Below, piece by piece: positions 35,459 to 44,384 of a stretch of 64,000 nt of DNA. The position numbers and the translations under genes were made by a program. Below the pieces are notes generated by a model. It ran no database searches and was not told the origin of the DNA. It saw only the letters and a program-made list of their open reading frames with translations. Source of the stretch: Methyloligella sp050110875. Lineage in GTDB: Bacteria; Pseudomonadota; Alphaproteobacteria; Rhizobiales; Methyloligellaceae. Location: NCBI GenBank assembly GCA_050110875.1, contig CP188828.1, positions 1,240,001-1,304,000 on the forward strand. The letters are read 5' to 3'. Position 1 is the first letter of the stretch; each line of letters opens with the position of its first letter.

Positions 35459-36112
35459 TTGAACGCTCCCCGCGCGCTTGTTCGGCAGTTTATGGTTTGT
35501 CGTTAAAGGTTCACGGCCGCACAGGCTCAACACTGAAATCGACCTTAGACTATCTCGTGGCAGGCCGAAATCGCTAGCAAGTCGCTAGAGCGGCGGAAGG
35601 CAAGTCCTTTAATGTCGCATCCTCCGTCCAAGACGGCAGAGAGACGGAGAATCGGCTGTCTTTGCCGCCAAAATGTGCAAATCCGCCGCGACCCCCTCGC
35701 AAAGATTGCTCTGAAAATGCCATCGGAATGACCATGAAAGCGGCATTTGCCGATCTGCGAGTTTTGAACCGGGAAAATTTTCCAATCGGATTGCAAAAGC
35801 CGCAAAATGCCGCCCGCGACTTCGCGTCGCATTTTAAGCTTTTGATTCTAAACGTTTTTTAGATTTCTCGAAAATTGAGGTGCAGGGGCGAGCCGTAAAA
35901 TCGTTCGTGGCTCAAATGTCACAAGAAGTCCAAAATCCAAGCCGCCTGCTTTGATAGCAATTTACCTCGAAAGGGGAATCCGTATAACCAAGATCAGAAC
36001 TCTCTCAAGGGAGGGACTGTCGCAGGGCGGCAGTCGGCAGTGGGGGACAACCAACCCATGTCAAATCCAGCCTGAGAGTTTGGATGGGACTTTTAATTTA
36101 GGGAAGGTGGAG
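35459..36112. other. Long AT-richer intergenic region ahead of the porin
   Basis: 654 bp with no convincing gene. It holds the upstream regions of the response regulator (minus) and the porin (plus). Seen in it: a perfect 12-bp palindrome GGAAAATTTTCC (35772-35783), several A/T runs at 35835-35880, and just before the porin a G-rich stretch near 36005-36050 that could fold (GGGAGGGACTGTC, GGGCGGCAGTC). The porin mRNA may therefore carry a long structured leader. Short open frames here look random. Confidence 0.45.
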
Positions 36113-37459
36113 ATGGATATGTTTGGGGGACTGAAAAGAACATCCAGCCGCATCACCATCGCAACCGCACTCGGATTGACGCTTGGCGTATACGCCATGA
36201 GCGCCAGCCCGGCGAAAGCCGCGGATTTCGGGGGCGATTGTTGTGCTGATCTGGAAGAGCGGGTGGCTGAGCTAGAGGCAACGACGGTTCGTAAAGGCAA
36301 TAAGAAGGTTTCCGTCACGGTCTCCGGTTGGGTCGTCAAGTCGTTCAACGTTTGGGACGACGGCATTCAGAGCAATGCGCGGGTTGGCGACAAGGATGCC
36401 GACCTGGCGAGCCGTTTTGCCATCACCGGCGAGGCCGAGATCTCTCCCGGTTGGTCGGCCGGTTACAACATGACGATCACGGCTCCGGCTCAGACCTTCG
36501 GTATTCTGTCCGATCAGGCAGACGACCTGCAGGGGCTGAACTCCGACATCAACACGCTGTACTCCTACATGTACATCAAGAGCGACAAGTGGGGTACGAT
36601 CAACTGGGGTACGCTGAGCCCGGCCTCCGATAACGCGGCGGTCCTGGCCGATATCTCCGGTACCGTGATCGAGTCGAATGCGGTGTTCTTCGAGGGCCCG
36701 TCCTTCGGCATCCGGACGCCCGGTGGCGGCTATAGCGGCTTCACCTGGCTGAACTTCCTGCAGTGCGCCACGCTCGGCGGTACTGCCGGCGGTATCGGCG
36801 CCGACTGTAACGGTGGCCCGTATGACGCCGTTCGCTACGACTCGCCCACCATCGGCGGCTTCCGACTCGAAGCCTCTTGGGGCGCGAACGACCGTGGCGA
36901 CGTCGCCGTCTTCTACAATGGCGATTGGGGTGCGTTCAAAACCTCGGCTGCTTATGCCTACACGCATACCAGCGCGGGCCAGACCATCTCGGCCACGCAG
37001 CCGCTCGGTGGCGAGGCTGATCTGCACCAGGTCGGTGCCAGCATCATGCACAACCCGACCGGTCTTGGTATCTACGGTCTGTATCAGACCGAAGAGATCG
37101 ACACCGCCTACAACACACCGGACGGCAACACCTGGTACCTGAAGCCCTTCCTGAAGCGGACCTTCATGCCGATGGGTGCGACCACGTTCTACGGTGAGTA
37201 TGGCGAGTACAACGACCAGTACTACGATCTCGCCAACACGAACTTCTGCGCCGGTGCGGGCACCTGCCTCATCACGGGCTCCGAGGTTCAGCGTTACGGC
37301 CTCGGTGTGGTCCAGGAGATCGATGCAGCCGCCATGCACGTCTTCGGCCGCTGGCAGCATCAGGAGCTGGATCTCGACTTCTCCGGCGGTGCCGCAGCAC
37401 CTGCGACCGCCTTCGAAGACTGGGATCTGTTCCAGGTTGGTGGCGTGATCTTCTTCTAG
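36113..37459 (+). CDS. Alphaproteobacterial outer-membrane porin
   Basis: 448 residues. The signal peptide ends at SPAKAADFGGD. A short coiled coil follows (CCADLEERVAELEATTVRKG), then SVTVSGWVVKSFNVWDDG and a beta-barrel of about 16 strands, closing with the aromatic end GGVIFF. This is the Porin_2/Omp layout of Hyphomicrobiales, in which N-terminal coiled coils link the barrel to peptidoglycan or to the trimer. GGAAGG precedes the ATG at 36113; an ATG at 36119 also fits GGAG. A strong terminator follows 24 nt after the stop, so it is a highly expressed single gene. Confidence 0.9.
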   Translation: MDMFGGLKRTSSRITIATALGLTLGVYAMSASPAKAADFGGDCCADLEERVAELEATTVRKGNKKVSVTVSGWVVKSFNVWDDGIQSNARVGDKDADLASRFAITGEAEISPGWSAGYNMTITAPAQTFGILSDQADDLQGLNSDINTLYSYMYIKSDKWGTINWGTLSPASDNAAVLADISGTVIESNAVFFEGPSFGIRTPGGGYSGFTWLNFLQCATLGGTAGGIGADCNGGPYDAVRYDSPTIGGFRLEASWGANDRGDVAVFYNGDWGAFKTSAAYAYTHTSAGQTISATQPLGGEADLHQVGASIMHNPTGLGIYGLYQTEEIDTAYNTPDGNTWYLKPFLKRTFMPMGATTFYGEYGEYNDQYYDLANTNFCAGAGTCLITGSEVQRYGLGVVQEIDAAAMHVFGRWQHQELDLDFSGGAAAPATAFEDWDLFQVGGVIFF

Positions 37460-37483
37460 ATCGAACCACAGACGACGAATACG

Positions 37484-37513
37484 GAAGCCGCCCTTCGGGG
37501 CGGCTTCTTTTTT
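37484..37513 (+). terminator. Rho-independent terminator of the porin gene
   Basis: A perfect 10-bp stem (GAAGCCGCCC / GGGCGGCTTC) capped by a TTCG tetraloop and followed by six Ts. Confidence 0.95.
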
Positions 37514-37752
37514 GGGCGAACGGTTCGTCTCGAGTTGGAGGATCAGCGGGAGAAGATGCCGGCTGGCTCGGGCATAGCGCCATACCGCCCGGGACGCTGC
37601 CGGGAATGTCCCTTAGGTCCGATGGATGTGGCTCGCATTCGGCCTGTCGCCGAGATTTCAAACAGATTAACAATGGGCGCGCGATCGGCCCCGGGCTTGT
37701 GTCGCCATCGGCCGGCGGCTATCTCTGGAGAGGGTAGGAAACAAAGGCGGCT

Positions 37753-38562
37753 GTGGCGCTCGCCGCCAGCGCGAAAGACCGGTCCATGCAAAAGGAAATC
37801 AAGTCGGGTGCGTCTGGCAAGCCGGTCCTGACGGTCAAGAACGTCTCCTATTACTACGGTGAGAAGCAGGCCCTCGACGACGTCAGCTTCGAGGTGCTTC
37901 CGGGCCGCGTGACGGCCTTGCTCGGTCCGAACGGCGCCGGCAAGACGACGCTGTTCTCGCTCATCACCAGGCTGTTCGATGCGCCGATCGGGCGGGTCGA
38001 AATCGACGGGCTTTCTCCAGCAGAAGTCGGTAGCCGGGCGTTGTCGCCCCTGGGCGTGGTCTTCCAGCAGCCGACCCTCGATCTCGACCTCACGGTCAAA
38101 CAGAACCTCCGGTATTTCGCGGCGCTACGGGGCATTCCCCGCAAGGAAGCGGACGAGCGCATGGCGCGAGCGCTCGATGCGCTGGATATGCGCGAGCGGA
38201 TCGGCGAGCGCGTGCGCGCCTTGAACGGCGGTCACCGGCGGCGTGTGGAGATCGCCCGCGGCATCCTGCACAGCCCGAAGCTCTTGCTGTTGGACGAGCC
38301 GACTATCGGTCTCGACAATCCGACCCGTATGGCGATCGTCGACCATATTCACCGGCTGGCCGCGGATGACGGTATCGGCGTGCTTTGGGCGACCCACCTG
38401 TTCGACGAGGTCGAGCCCGACGACGATTTGATCGTGCTCGATAAGGGCCGCATCGTGGCGCGCGGCAAGGCGAGGGATGTGGTGAAGGAGACGGGCGCGA
38501 AAGATCTCGGCGCTGCCTTCAAGCTGCTCACCTCAGATCCGAACGAGGGTATCGCGGCATGA
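37753..38562 (+). CDS. ABC transporter ATPase of the PQQ-dependent alcohol dehydrogenase system type
   Basis: 269 residues from a GTG at 37753; an ATG at 37786 is equally possible, as neither has a clear ribosome site. Walker A is GPNGAGKTT and Walker B LLLLDEPTIGLD. The signature reads LNGGHRRRVEIAR instead of LSGGQ, which I associate with ATPases found next to PQQ dehydrogenases. H-loop WATHLFDEV. In Pseudomonas putida the related PedA1A2BC system is needed for growth at low lanthanide. It overlaps the permease gene by 4 nt. Confidence 0.8.
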   Translation: MALAASAKDRSMQKEIKSGASGKPVLTVKNVSYYYGEKQALDDVSFEVLPGRVTALLGPNGAGKTTLFSLITRLFDAPIGRVEIDGLSPAEVGSRALSPLGVVFQQPTLDLDLTVKQNLRYFAALRGIPRKEADERMARALDALDMRERIGERVRALNGGHRRRVEIARGILHSPKLLLLDEPTIGLDNPTRMAIVDHIHRLAADDGIGVLWATHLFDEVEPDDDLIVLDKGRIVARGKARDVVKETGAKDLGAAFKLLTSDPNEGIAA

Positions 38563-39419
38563 AGGCCAGTCATCTGATTCGAGCCTTCAACGGCATCATC
38601 GGGCGGGAGATGCTGCGCTTCCTGCAGCAGCGGGAGCGTTTCTTCGCGGCCATGGTGCGGCCGTTGATCTGGCTGGTCGTGTTCGCCGCCGGCTTCCGGG
38701 CCGCGCTCGGCGTGAATATCCAGCCGCCATACGAGACCTACATCACCTATCAGGTCTATATCACGCCGGGGCTGCTGGCGATGATCCAGCTCTTCAACGG
38801 CATGCAGAGTTCGCTCTCCATGGTCTACGACCGGGAGATGGGGTCCATGCGCGTGCTGCTGACGACGCCCCTGCCGCGCTCCTATCTGTTGTTCTGCAGG
38901 TTGTTCGGCAGCGTCATCGTTTCGCTGGTGCAGGCCTATGCGTTCCTGTTGGTGGCCTATCTGTTCGGTATCGACTTGCCGACGACGACCTTCAGACTGG
39001 CGGAAGAGGGCGCGCTCTGGTCCGTGCCGGATCCGATCGCTCTGCTCACGGTGCTGCCCGCCCTGATCCTCACCGGCATGATGTTCGGCGCCATGGGAAT
39101 GCTGATCTCTTCGACTATCAAGCAGCTCGAGAATTTCGCCGGCGTGATGAACTTCGTGATCTTTCCGATGTTCTTCGCCTCCTCGGCGCTCTATCCGTTG
39201 TGGAAGATGCGGGAGGGCAGCGAGATCCTCTATTACATCTGCCTCTGGAACCCGTTCACCTACGCGGTGGAGCTGATCCGGTTCGCCTATTACCAGCAGG
39301 TCAACTGGGAAGCGCTGGCCGTTGTCGGCGGCTGCACCATCGTCTTCCTCGCCTTGTCGGTCTGGGCCTACGATCCATCGCGGGGCATCCAGCAGCGGAA
39401 GGCCGGCGCGGCGGCGTAG
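38559..39419 (+). CDS. ABC-2 type permease, PedC-like
   Basis: 286 residues with six membrane helices and the ABC-2 pattern: REMLRFLQQRERFFAAMVRPL at the cytosolic start, then YQVYITPGLLAMIQLFNGM, VYDREMGSMRVLLTTPLPR and ASSALYPLWKM. It forms an exporter-type pair with the preceding ATPase (4-nt overlap). By family it belongs with permeases of PQQ alcohol dehydrogenase loci, whose cargo is unsettled. It converges on the NitT/TauT-type operon 67 bp away. Confidence 0.8.
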   Translation: MKASHLIRAFNGIIGREMLRFLQQRERFFAAMVRPLIWLVVFAAGFRAALGVNIQPPYETYITYQVYITPGLLAMIQLFNGMQSSLSMVYDREMGSMRVLLTTPLPRSYLLFCRLFGSVIVSLVQAYAFLLVAYLFGIDLPTTTFRLAEEGALWSVPDPIALLTVLPALILTGMMFGAMGMLISSTIKQLENFAGVMNFVIFPMFFASSALYPLWKMREGSEILYYICLWNPFTYAVELIRFAYYQQVNWEALAVVGGCTIVFLALSVWAYDPSRGIQQRKAGAAA

Positions 39420-39486
39420 GCGGCGTCTCCAAACGCTCGCGGGAAAAGGGGCGTGCTTCGGCCGGCCCGTGAACGGCTGATACGCC

Positions 39487-40236
39487 TCAGGCCGCGAAGT
39501 TCTCCGGATAGCGACCCAGGAGATCGGAATAGAACTCCTCGATCATGGCCGGGGTCCGCTCGGTCTGTGGCACCTCGATGGGAATGGTCTCGACCACATG
39601 AGTGGGCCGTGGGGCGAGCAGCACCAGCTCGTCGGCCAGCATCACCGCCTCGCGCGGATTGTGGGTCACCAGCACCGCCGTGGTCGGGCGGGCCTCCCAC
39701 ACCCTCAGCAGAAGCCGGCGCAGACGGTCCGCCGTGGGCTCGTCCAGGGAGACGAAGGGCTCGTCGAGGAGCAGCAGGTTCGGCCGGGTGGCGAAAGCGC
39801 GGGCGAGGGCCGCCCGCCGGGCGAGCCCCAAAGAGAGCTCGTTCGGGTAGACATCCAGCTTGTCCCGGATATTGAGAGCGTCGGCGAGTTCGTACAAATC
39901 CGCCTCTGTGAACCCTTCGTCGGCGACCAGCTCGATATTCCGCCGGACCCGCCGCCAGGGCAGCAGGCGGGGCTCCTGAAACATGAAGCCGATACGGGTG
40001 TTCTCCGGCATGTCGATGCTGCCGGCGAAATTGTGGTCGAGCCCGGCCAGGATGCGCAGGAAGGTGGTCTTGCCGCAGCCGGATGGGCCCATGAGAACGG
40101 TCATGCCCTCGGGCTTTATCTGGAGATGGAAATCGCGAATGACCGAGACCGGCACGCCATCGGCGCCGGTATAGGTCTTCTCAGCGATATCGATCTCAAA
40201 CCGGCCGGTTACGCCAACGGGTCGTGTATCGTTCAA
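39487..40236 (-). CDS. NitT/TauT-type ABC transporter ATPase
   Basis: 249 residues: Walker A GPSGCGKTT, Q-loop MFQEPRLLPWRRV, Walker B LLLLDEPFVSLD, H-loop LVTHNPREA. The signature reads LSLGLARRAALARAFA rather than LSGGxxQR, a departure from SsuB/TauB. Its start lies 41 nt inside the permease gene, an unusually long overlap. It is the last gene of the five-gene kinase-regulator-ABC operon. Import of an organic acid, sulfonate or complexed ligand is possible; the substrate is unknown. Confidence 0.8.
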   Translation of the reverse strand: MNDTRPVGVTGRFEIDIAEKTYTGADGVPVSVIRDFHLQIKPEGMTVLMGPSGCGKTTFLRILAGLDHNFAGSIDMPENTRIGFMFQEPRLLPWRRVRRNIELVADEGFTEADLYELADALNIRDKLDVYPNELSLGLARRAALARAFATRPNLLLLDEPFVSLDEPTADRLRRLLLRVWEARPTTAVLVTHNPREAVMLADELVLLAPRPTHVVETIPIEVPQTERTPAMIEEFYSDLLGRYPENFAA

Positions 40237-40993
40237 AGGGTTGCACCAATAGAAATTCGACTGCGAGCATCACCGCCACGAAGGCGATCGTATAGCCGAG
40301 GATGGCGGTGACGTTGAAAAGCTGAAAGTTGAGGTGGAGCTGAAAGCCGACGCCGTTTGGTCGGCCGAGCAGCTCCACGACGAGGACGATTTTCCAGATC
40401 AGCGAGAGTCCGGTGCGCGAGGCGGCCGCGATATAAGGTTGAAGCTGCGGCAGGATCACATGCTTCAGCCGTTCCATGGGGGGCATGTGATAGGCGCGGG
40501 CCATCTCATCGAGACCGGGGTCGAGGGAACGGGCGCCTTCGCGCAGGGTCACGATCACATTGGGGATCTTGTTCAGCGCCACCGCGCCGATGGCCGCCGC
40601 CTCGGTGAGCCCGAACCAGACATAGGCGAGGATGATGATCACCAGCGCCGGTAGGTTCAGAAACACGATGAGCCAGGAATCGAGCCAGCGGTTGAGAACG
40701 ACCGACTGCCCCATGGCAATGCCGACGACGCAACCGATGATCATGGCAATGACGAAGGATGCCGCCACTCGCCACATGGTAATGCCGAGCTCCGAGAGCA
40801 GGGGGCCGTTCACGGCCTCCTCTATGGTGAAGGCGACCACTTCCACAGGGCCGGGCAATAGGCGGCTATCGGCTATATAGGCCGCCAGAAACCAGATACC
40901 CACGAAGACGCCGAAGGAGAGCAGCGTGACGACCGGGCCGGTCATCGACGAGGTCCGTGCGATCCGTCCGTTTCTGGTAGAGGTGACGCTCAC
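40196..40993 (-). CDS. NitT/TauT-type ABC transporter permease
   Basis: 265 residues with six helices. The cytoplasmic EAA loop is visible as EMARAYHMPPMERLKHVILPQLQPYI. The overall pattern is that of SsuC/TauC permeases in the BPD_transp_1 family. It overlaps the binding-protein gene by 4 nt and the ATPase gene by 41 nt, so the three are made together. Confidence 0.85.
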   Translation of the reverse strand: MSVTSTRNGRIARTSSMTGPVVTLLSFGVFVGIWFLAAYIADSRLLPGPVEVVAFTIEEAVNGPLLSELGITMWRVAASFVIAMIIGCVVGIAMGQSVVLNRWLDSWLIVFLNLPALVIIILAYVWFGLTEAAAIGAVALNKIPNVIVTLREGARSLDPGLDEMARAYHMPPMERLKHVILPQLQPYIAAASRTGLSLIWKIVLVVELLGRPNGVGFQLHLNFQLFNVTAILGYTIAFVAVMLAVEFLLVQPFERYTTRWRNRPV

Positions 40994-41970
40994 GATCCGT
41001 TGCCGATCCAGAAGGTGCCTGGGGCGAGCTCTTCGCTCGGACCGACCAGCCGTTCGCCGCCCAGCTCCCGCAAGAACTGGTAGAGCACCTTGGCATCGGC
41101 CTCGTTCTGGGCCGTGGTCCGCTCCGGAATGCCTTCGCGGTAGCGGCGGCGGAGCGCCTCGAAGGTGGCTTCGTCCTCAGCCTTCATCAGGGGGCGCAAG
41201 CGCTCCCAGGCTTCGTCGGAGGTGGCGAGGAGCTCATTGGCGGCGGAGGCGGCTTTCAAGAAGCCGTCGATGGCCTTGGGATTGTCTTCGGCCCAATCCT
41301 CGCTGAAGACGAAGCCGACCATGGAAACCTCGCCCTTGGCGCCGAGCTCCTCGACGACGTCTTCGAGGCCGATCAGCTCGCTGAAGCCCTTGGCCTCGAG
41401 ACGCGCGGCATAGGGCCAATAGTTCAGCACGGCGTCGAGCTCACCCTGGATCGCCTTCTCCGAAAGGAGAGGCGGCGCGCCGAAAACCTGGCGCGTCTCG
41501 GTCCTGAGATCGATATTGGCGGTGCGCAGCGCATAGGCGACGATCAGCAACCAGCTCTTGTCGAGCGGACCGCCGGCGACGCCGATGGTCTTTCCCTTCA
41601 GATCGCCGAGGGTCTTGATGGGAGTATCCGGCGGCACCATCACGGCGCCGAGGGCCGTGGTGAAGGGGGAGAATGTGAAGTCCGAGCCGCTGGCCCGCTC
41701 GCGGGAGACCCAGAGCCAGTCGGTGGCGATAATATCGACGGACCCGCCCTGCAGGCCGACGGCGGTGGCCTGATTGCTCGCCAAGGGCAGCATGTCGAGC
41801 TCGATGCCGGCCTTCTTGTCCAGCTCGTAATGCTGGATGGTATCGAGCAGCCAGCTCACCGTGCCGAATTTCAATACGCCGACGGAGATCGCGTCGTCTT
41901 GCGCGGCGGCCGTGTTGCCCAAGGGGAGCATCGCTACGAGAAGCAGAAAAGCGGCGATGAGATTACGCAA
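40990..41970 (-). CDS. NitT/TauT-type periplasmic binding protein
   Basis: 326 residues: a signal peptide (about 1-23, ending NTAAAQ), then the SsuA/NMT1 fold with VGVLKFGTVSWLLDTI, GGSVDIIATDWLWVSRER, LKGKTIGVAGGPLDKSW and VVEELGAKGEVSMVGFVFSEDW. Such proteins bind nitrate, sulfonates, pyrimidine or other small anions; the aromatic residues lining the cleft (W, Y) suggest an organic ligand. It starts 3 nt after the response-regulator stop, an arrangement that ties sensing to uptake. Confidence 0.85.
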   Translation of the reverse strand: MRNLIAAFLLLVAMLPLGNTAAAQDDAISVGVLKFGTVSWLLDTIQHYELDKKAGIELDMLPLASNQATAVGLQGGSVDIIATDWLWVSRERASGSDFTFSPFTTALGAVMVPPDTPIKTLGDLKGKTIGVAGGPLDKSWLLIVAYALRTANIDLRTETRQVFGAPPLLSEKAIQGELDAVLNYWPYAARLEAKGFSELIGLEDVVEELGAKGEVSMVGFVFSEDWAEDNPKAIDGFLKAASAANELLATSDEAWERLRPLMKAEDEATFEALRRRYREGIPERTTAQNEADAKVLYQFLRELGGERLVGPSEELAPGTFWIGNGS

Positions 41971-41973
41971 CGG

Positions 41974-42708
41974 TCACTCCTTCGATGCATTTGAGGCGGC
42001 GGTGTCGGTCTCGGCAGCTTCCGGCTTGTCATCCGCCGCCTTCAGGCGGTAGCCGTGGCCGCGGACCGTCTCCAGAAGCGGCTCCTTGCCTTCCGTGTCG
42101 ATCTTGCGGCGGAGCCTGGCGATATAGACGTCGACAACGTTGGTGAGAGGATCCTCGCTATAGCCCCAGACCTGATTGAGGATTCGTGTGCGCGAGAAGA
42201 CGCGGCCGGGCGCGCCCATCAACAGCTCGAGGATCGCAAGCTCCTTGGCGGTCAGCTTGATGGTCTCGCCGGCGCGGGTCACCTCCAGCGCGTCGCGATC
42301 CAGGACCAGATCGGCGACCTGAAGCTTGTTGGAGCTCGGCGCGAAATTATGCGAGCGCCTGACCAGGGCTTCCATGCGCGCCAGCAGCTCGTCGAAATCG
42401 AAGGGCTTGGGCAGATAGTCGTCGGCGCCGATCTTCAGGCCCTTGATCTTGTCTTCCAAGGTATCCATGGCGGTCAGCATCAGGATAGGGGTGTGATTTC
42501 CTTCCGCCCGCAGCCGCTGGCAAACATCGTAGCCATGCATATCGGGGAGCATGAGGTCGAGCACGATCACGTCGAACTCGCCGCCACGGGCCATTTCCAC
42601 CCCCTCGCCGCCGGAAGGGGCCACGGTGACGCCATGGTTCTCCGCGCGTAAGCCCCGATCGATGAAATCGGCGACCCGCGGCTCGTCTTCTACCAGCAGG
42701 ACATTCAC
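41974..42708 (-). CDS. OmpR/PhoB-family response regulator
   Basis: 244 residues: a receiver (about 1-115) with phospho-acceptor D51 in VIVLDLMLPDMHG and K in LPKPFD, and a winged-helix DNA-binding domain (about 128-225) with LTAKELAILELLMG and NVVDVYIARLRRKID. OmpR/PhoB proteins bind tandem half-sites 11 bp apart; repeats with this spacing occur at 44553-44585 and 49448-49480. It overlaps the kinase gene by 4 nt and is followed 3 nt later by the ABC importer genes. Confidence 0.95.
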   Translation of the reverse strand: MNVLLVEDEPRVADFIDRGLRAENHGVTVAPSGGEGVEMARGGEFDVIVLDLMLPDMHGYDVCQRLRAEGNHTPILMLTAMDTLEDKIKGLKIGADDYLPKPFDFDELLARMEALVRRSHNFAPSSNKLQVADLVLDRDALEVTRAGETIKLTAKELAILELLMGAPGRVFSRTRILNQVWGYSEDPLTNVVDVYIARLRRKIDTEGKEPLLETVRGHGYRLKAADDKPEAAETDTAASNASKE

Positions 42709-44384
42709 GGGCGTGCCTCCGATTTTCCGTTTTTCGACGCCGTCTTGCCGGCCGGTTTCTTGTCAGCCTTCTTGGCAGATCCCTTGGCGGCCGCCGTGTC
42801 GATGTTTCGAGCGGCGGGCAGGGTGACGATGACCGTGGTGCCTTTTCCAAGGCGGCTCTGCATCTCGATCCCTCCCTTATGGGCTTCGACGATGGCCTTG
42901 GCCAACGGCAGGCCGAGGCCCATCCCTTCTTCGTTGTGATCTGTGGCGTTGCCTCCTCTGCGGAAGCGCTCGAAGATGCTGTCGAGTTCCTCCGGGGCGA
43001 TGCCGATGCCGTCATCGGCGAATTTGGCGGTGAGGGTCTCGCGGTTGCCGGACAGGCTCACCTTCACCGTGCCCTTGGGCTTGGAATAGCGTATCGCATT
43101 GTCGAGCACGACGCCGAAAAGCTGGCGGAGCCGCGCCGGGTCGCCGCGCAGGCTCGCATCTTTCGCCTTGCTCTCAAAGCTCACCGTCACGCCCTTCGAT
43201 TTGGCGATCACCTCGATATCGTCGCAAACGCTCGCAAGCAGCTCGGACAGATCGATATCCTGCAGATTCAACTTGGCGGCACCGGCGCCCTGACGGGCAA
43301 TGAAGAGCAGGTCGTTCACCAGCACCGAAAGATGCTTGGCCTGCTGCACGATGCGATCGATGGAATGCTTGTATTCGGCGATGCGCTTGGTTTTGCCGCG
43401 GAGGGCGATCTCGCCTTCGCCGCGAATGATGGTGAGCGGCGTGCGCAGCTCGTGGCTGATATCGGCGAAGAAGCCGCGGCGGGTCTCGTCGATATGGCGC
43501 AGGGATTCGTTGGCGCGGCGGAGCTCCTCGGTGCGCTCGGCGACCATGGTCTCCAAATTGGCATGGGCGGATTCGAGCGCCTTCTGATGAGCCTGCAAAT
43601 CGGCCGCCATCTGATTGAAACTCTGGCCTAGATCGGCGAACTCGTCGCGCCCGGTGATGGCGATGCGGTGGGAGAGATCGCCTTCGGCGAGGGAGCGTGT
43701 GCCGCGCAGCAGCTCTGCCAGGGGCGCGCGCAAACGGTGTAGCAGCAGGATCACCAGCCCGAGGGTCGCGAGAATGGCGATCGCGGCATGGATCTGGCTG
43801 ATGCGCTCCAGCCGGGCGAGCAGCTGAGCGGCATCGGCATCGATGCGGTTCACCTCCGCGGTCTCGTCGGCGACGGCGGCCTCCACCAGCTCGTTCAGCT
43901 TCTTGTCGATGCCGCCTTGCAGAAGCTCGATCAGGCGCTGCCAAGCGATGTCGGGGCGGCCGCGGCTCCTCAGCTGCTCGACCTCGGCGAGTTGATCGAG
44001 GGTGTGCTGAAACTCCCGCTTGATGGCGTTGAGCCGGACCAGCTCCTCGTTCTCCACCTCGGCTTCGTCGGGACCGACGAGCTCCATCTCGCGGCGGCTC
44101 AGCTCTTCCAGGGTCGAGAGATCGGATTCGATCACCTTCTCCAGATAGGCCGCGCCGAAGGGACGTTCGGAGGTTCCGGTCAGCAAGGTGTCCGTCCAGG
44201 CCTTGAAGAGCTGGCGGCTGTGACGGGAGAGCTGAAGCTGGCTTTCCAGCTCCTGATGGGCGATGCGGGACCGGGTGAGATAATCGTGCGATTGCGCGAC
44301 ACCCCAGTATGCGAGCCCCGCTGCGGACAGCGAAAGCATCAGCAGCACTCCGGCCGTAAGCAGCAGCTTGGTCTGATAACGCAT
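42705..44384 (-). CDS. Membrane sensor histidine kinase
   Basis: 559 residues: TM1 (about 6-28), a periplasmic helical sensor domain of about 170 residues, TM2 (about 199-216), HAMP (about 217-270), a coiled coil, dimerisation domain with phospho-acceptor H311 (FFADISHELRTPL), and ATPase domain with N box DNAIRYSKPKG, G1 DDGIGIAPEEL, F box FERFRRGG and G2 GMGLGLPLAK. The Lys/Ala-rich tail is probably disordered. The sensor is a long all-helical (four-helix-bundle-like) domain, rich in Glu, without cysteines. It is the first gene of the operon, divergent from the exported-protein pair. Confidence 0.95.
   Translation of the reverse strand: MRYQTKLLLTAGVLLMLSLSAAGLAYWGVAQSHDYLTRSRIAHQELESQLQLSRHSRQLFKAWTDTLLTGTSERPFGAAYLEKVIESDLSTLEELSRREMELVGPDEAEVENEELVRLNAIKREFQHTLDQLAEVEQLRSRGRPDIAWQRLIELLQGGIDKKLNELVEAAVADETAEVNRIDADAAQLLARLERISQIHAAIAILATLGLVILLLHRLRAPLAELLRGTRSLAEGDLSHRIAITGRDEFADLGQSFNQMAADLQAHQKALESAHANLETMVAERTEELRRANESLRHIDETRRGFFADISHELRTPLTIIRGEGEIALRGKTKRIAEYKHSIDRIVQQAKHLSVLVNDLLFIARQGAGAAKLNLQDIDLSELLASVCDDIEVIAKSKGVTVSFESKAKDASLRGDPARLRQLFGVVLDNAIRYSKPKGTVKVSLSGNRETLTAKFADDGIGIAPEELDSIFERFRRGGNATDHNEEGMGLGLPLAKAIVEAHKGGIEMQSRLGKGTTVIVTLPAARNIDTAAAKGSAKKADKKPAGKTASKNGKSEARP

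Noticed and set aside
35545..35832. A 95-codon minus-strand open frame between the response regulator and the porin
   Set aside because: No ribosome site and a random-looking translation in AT-rich DNA.
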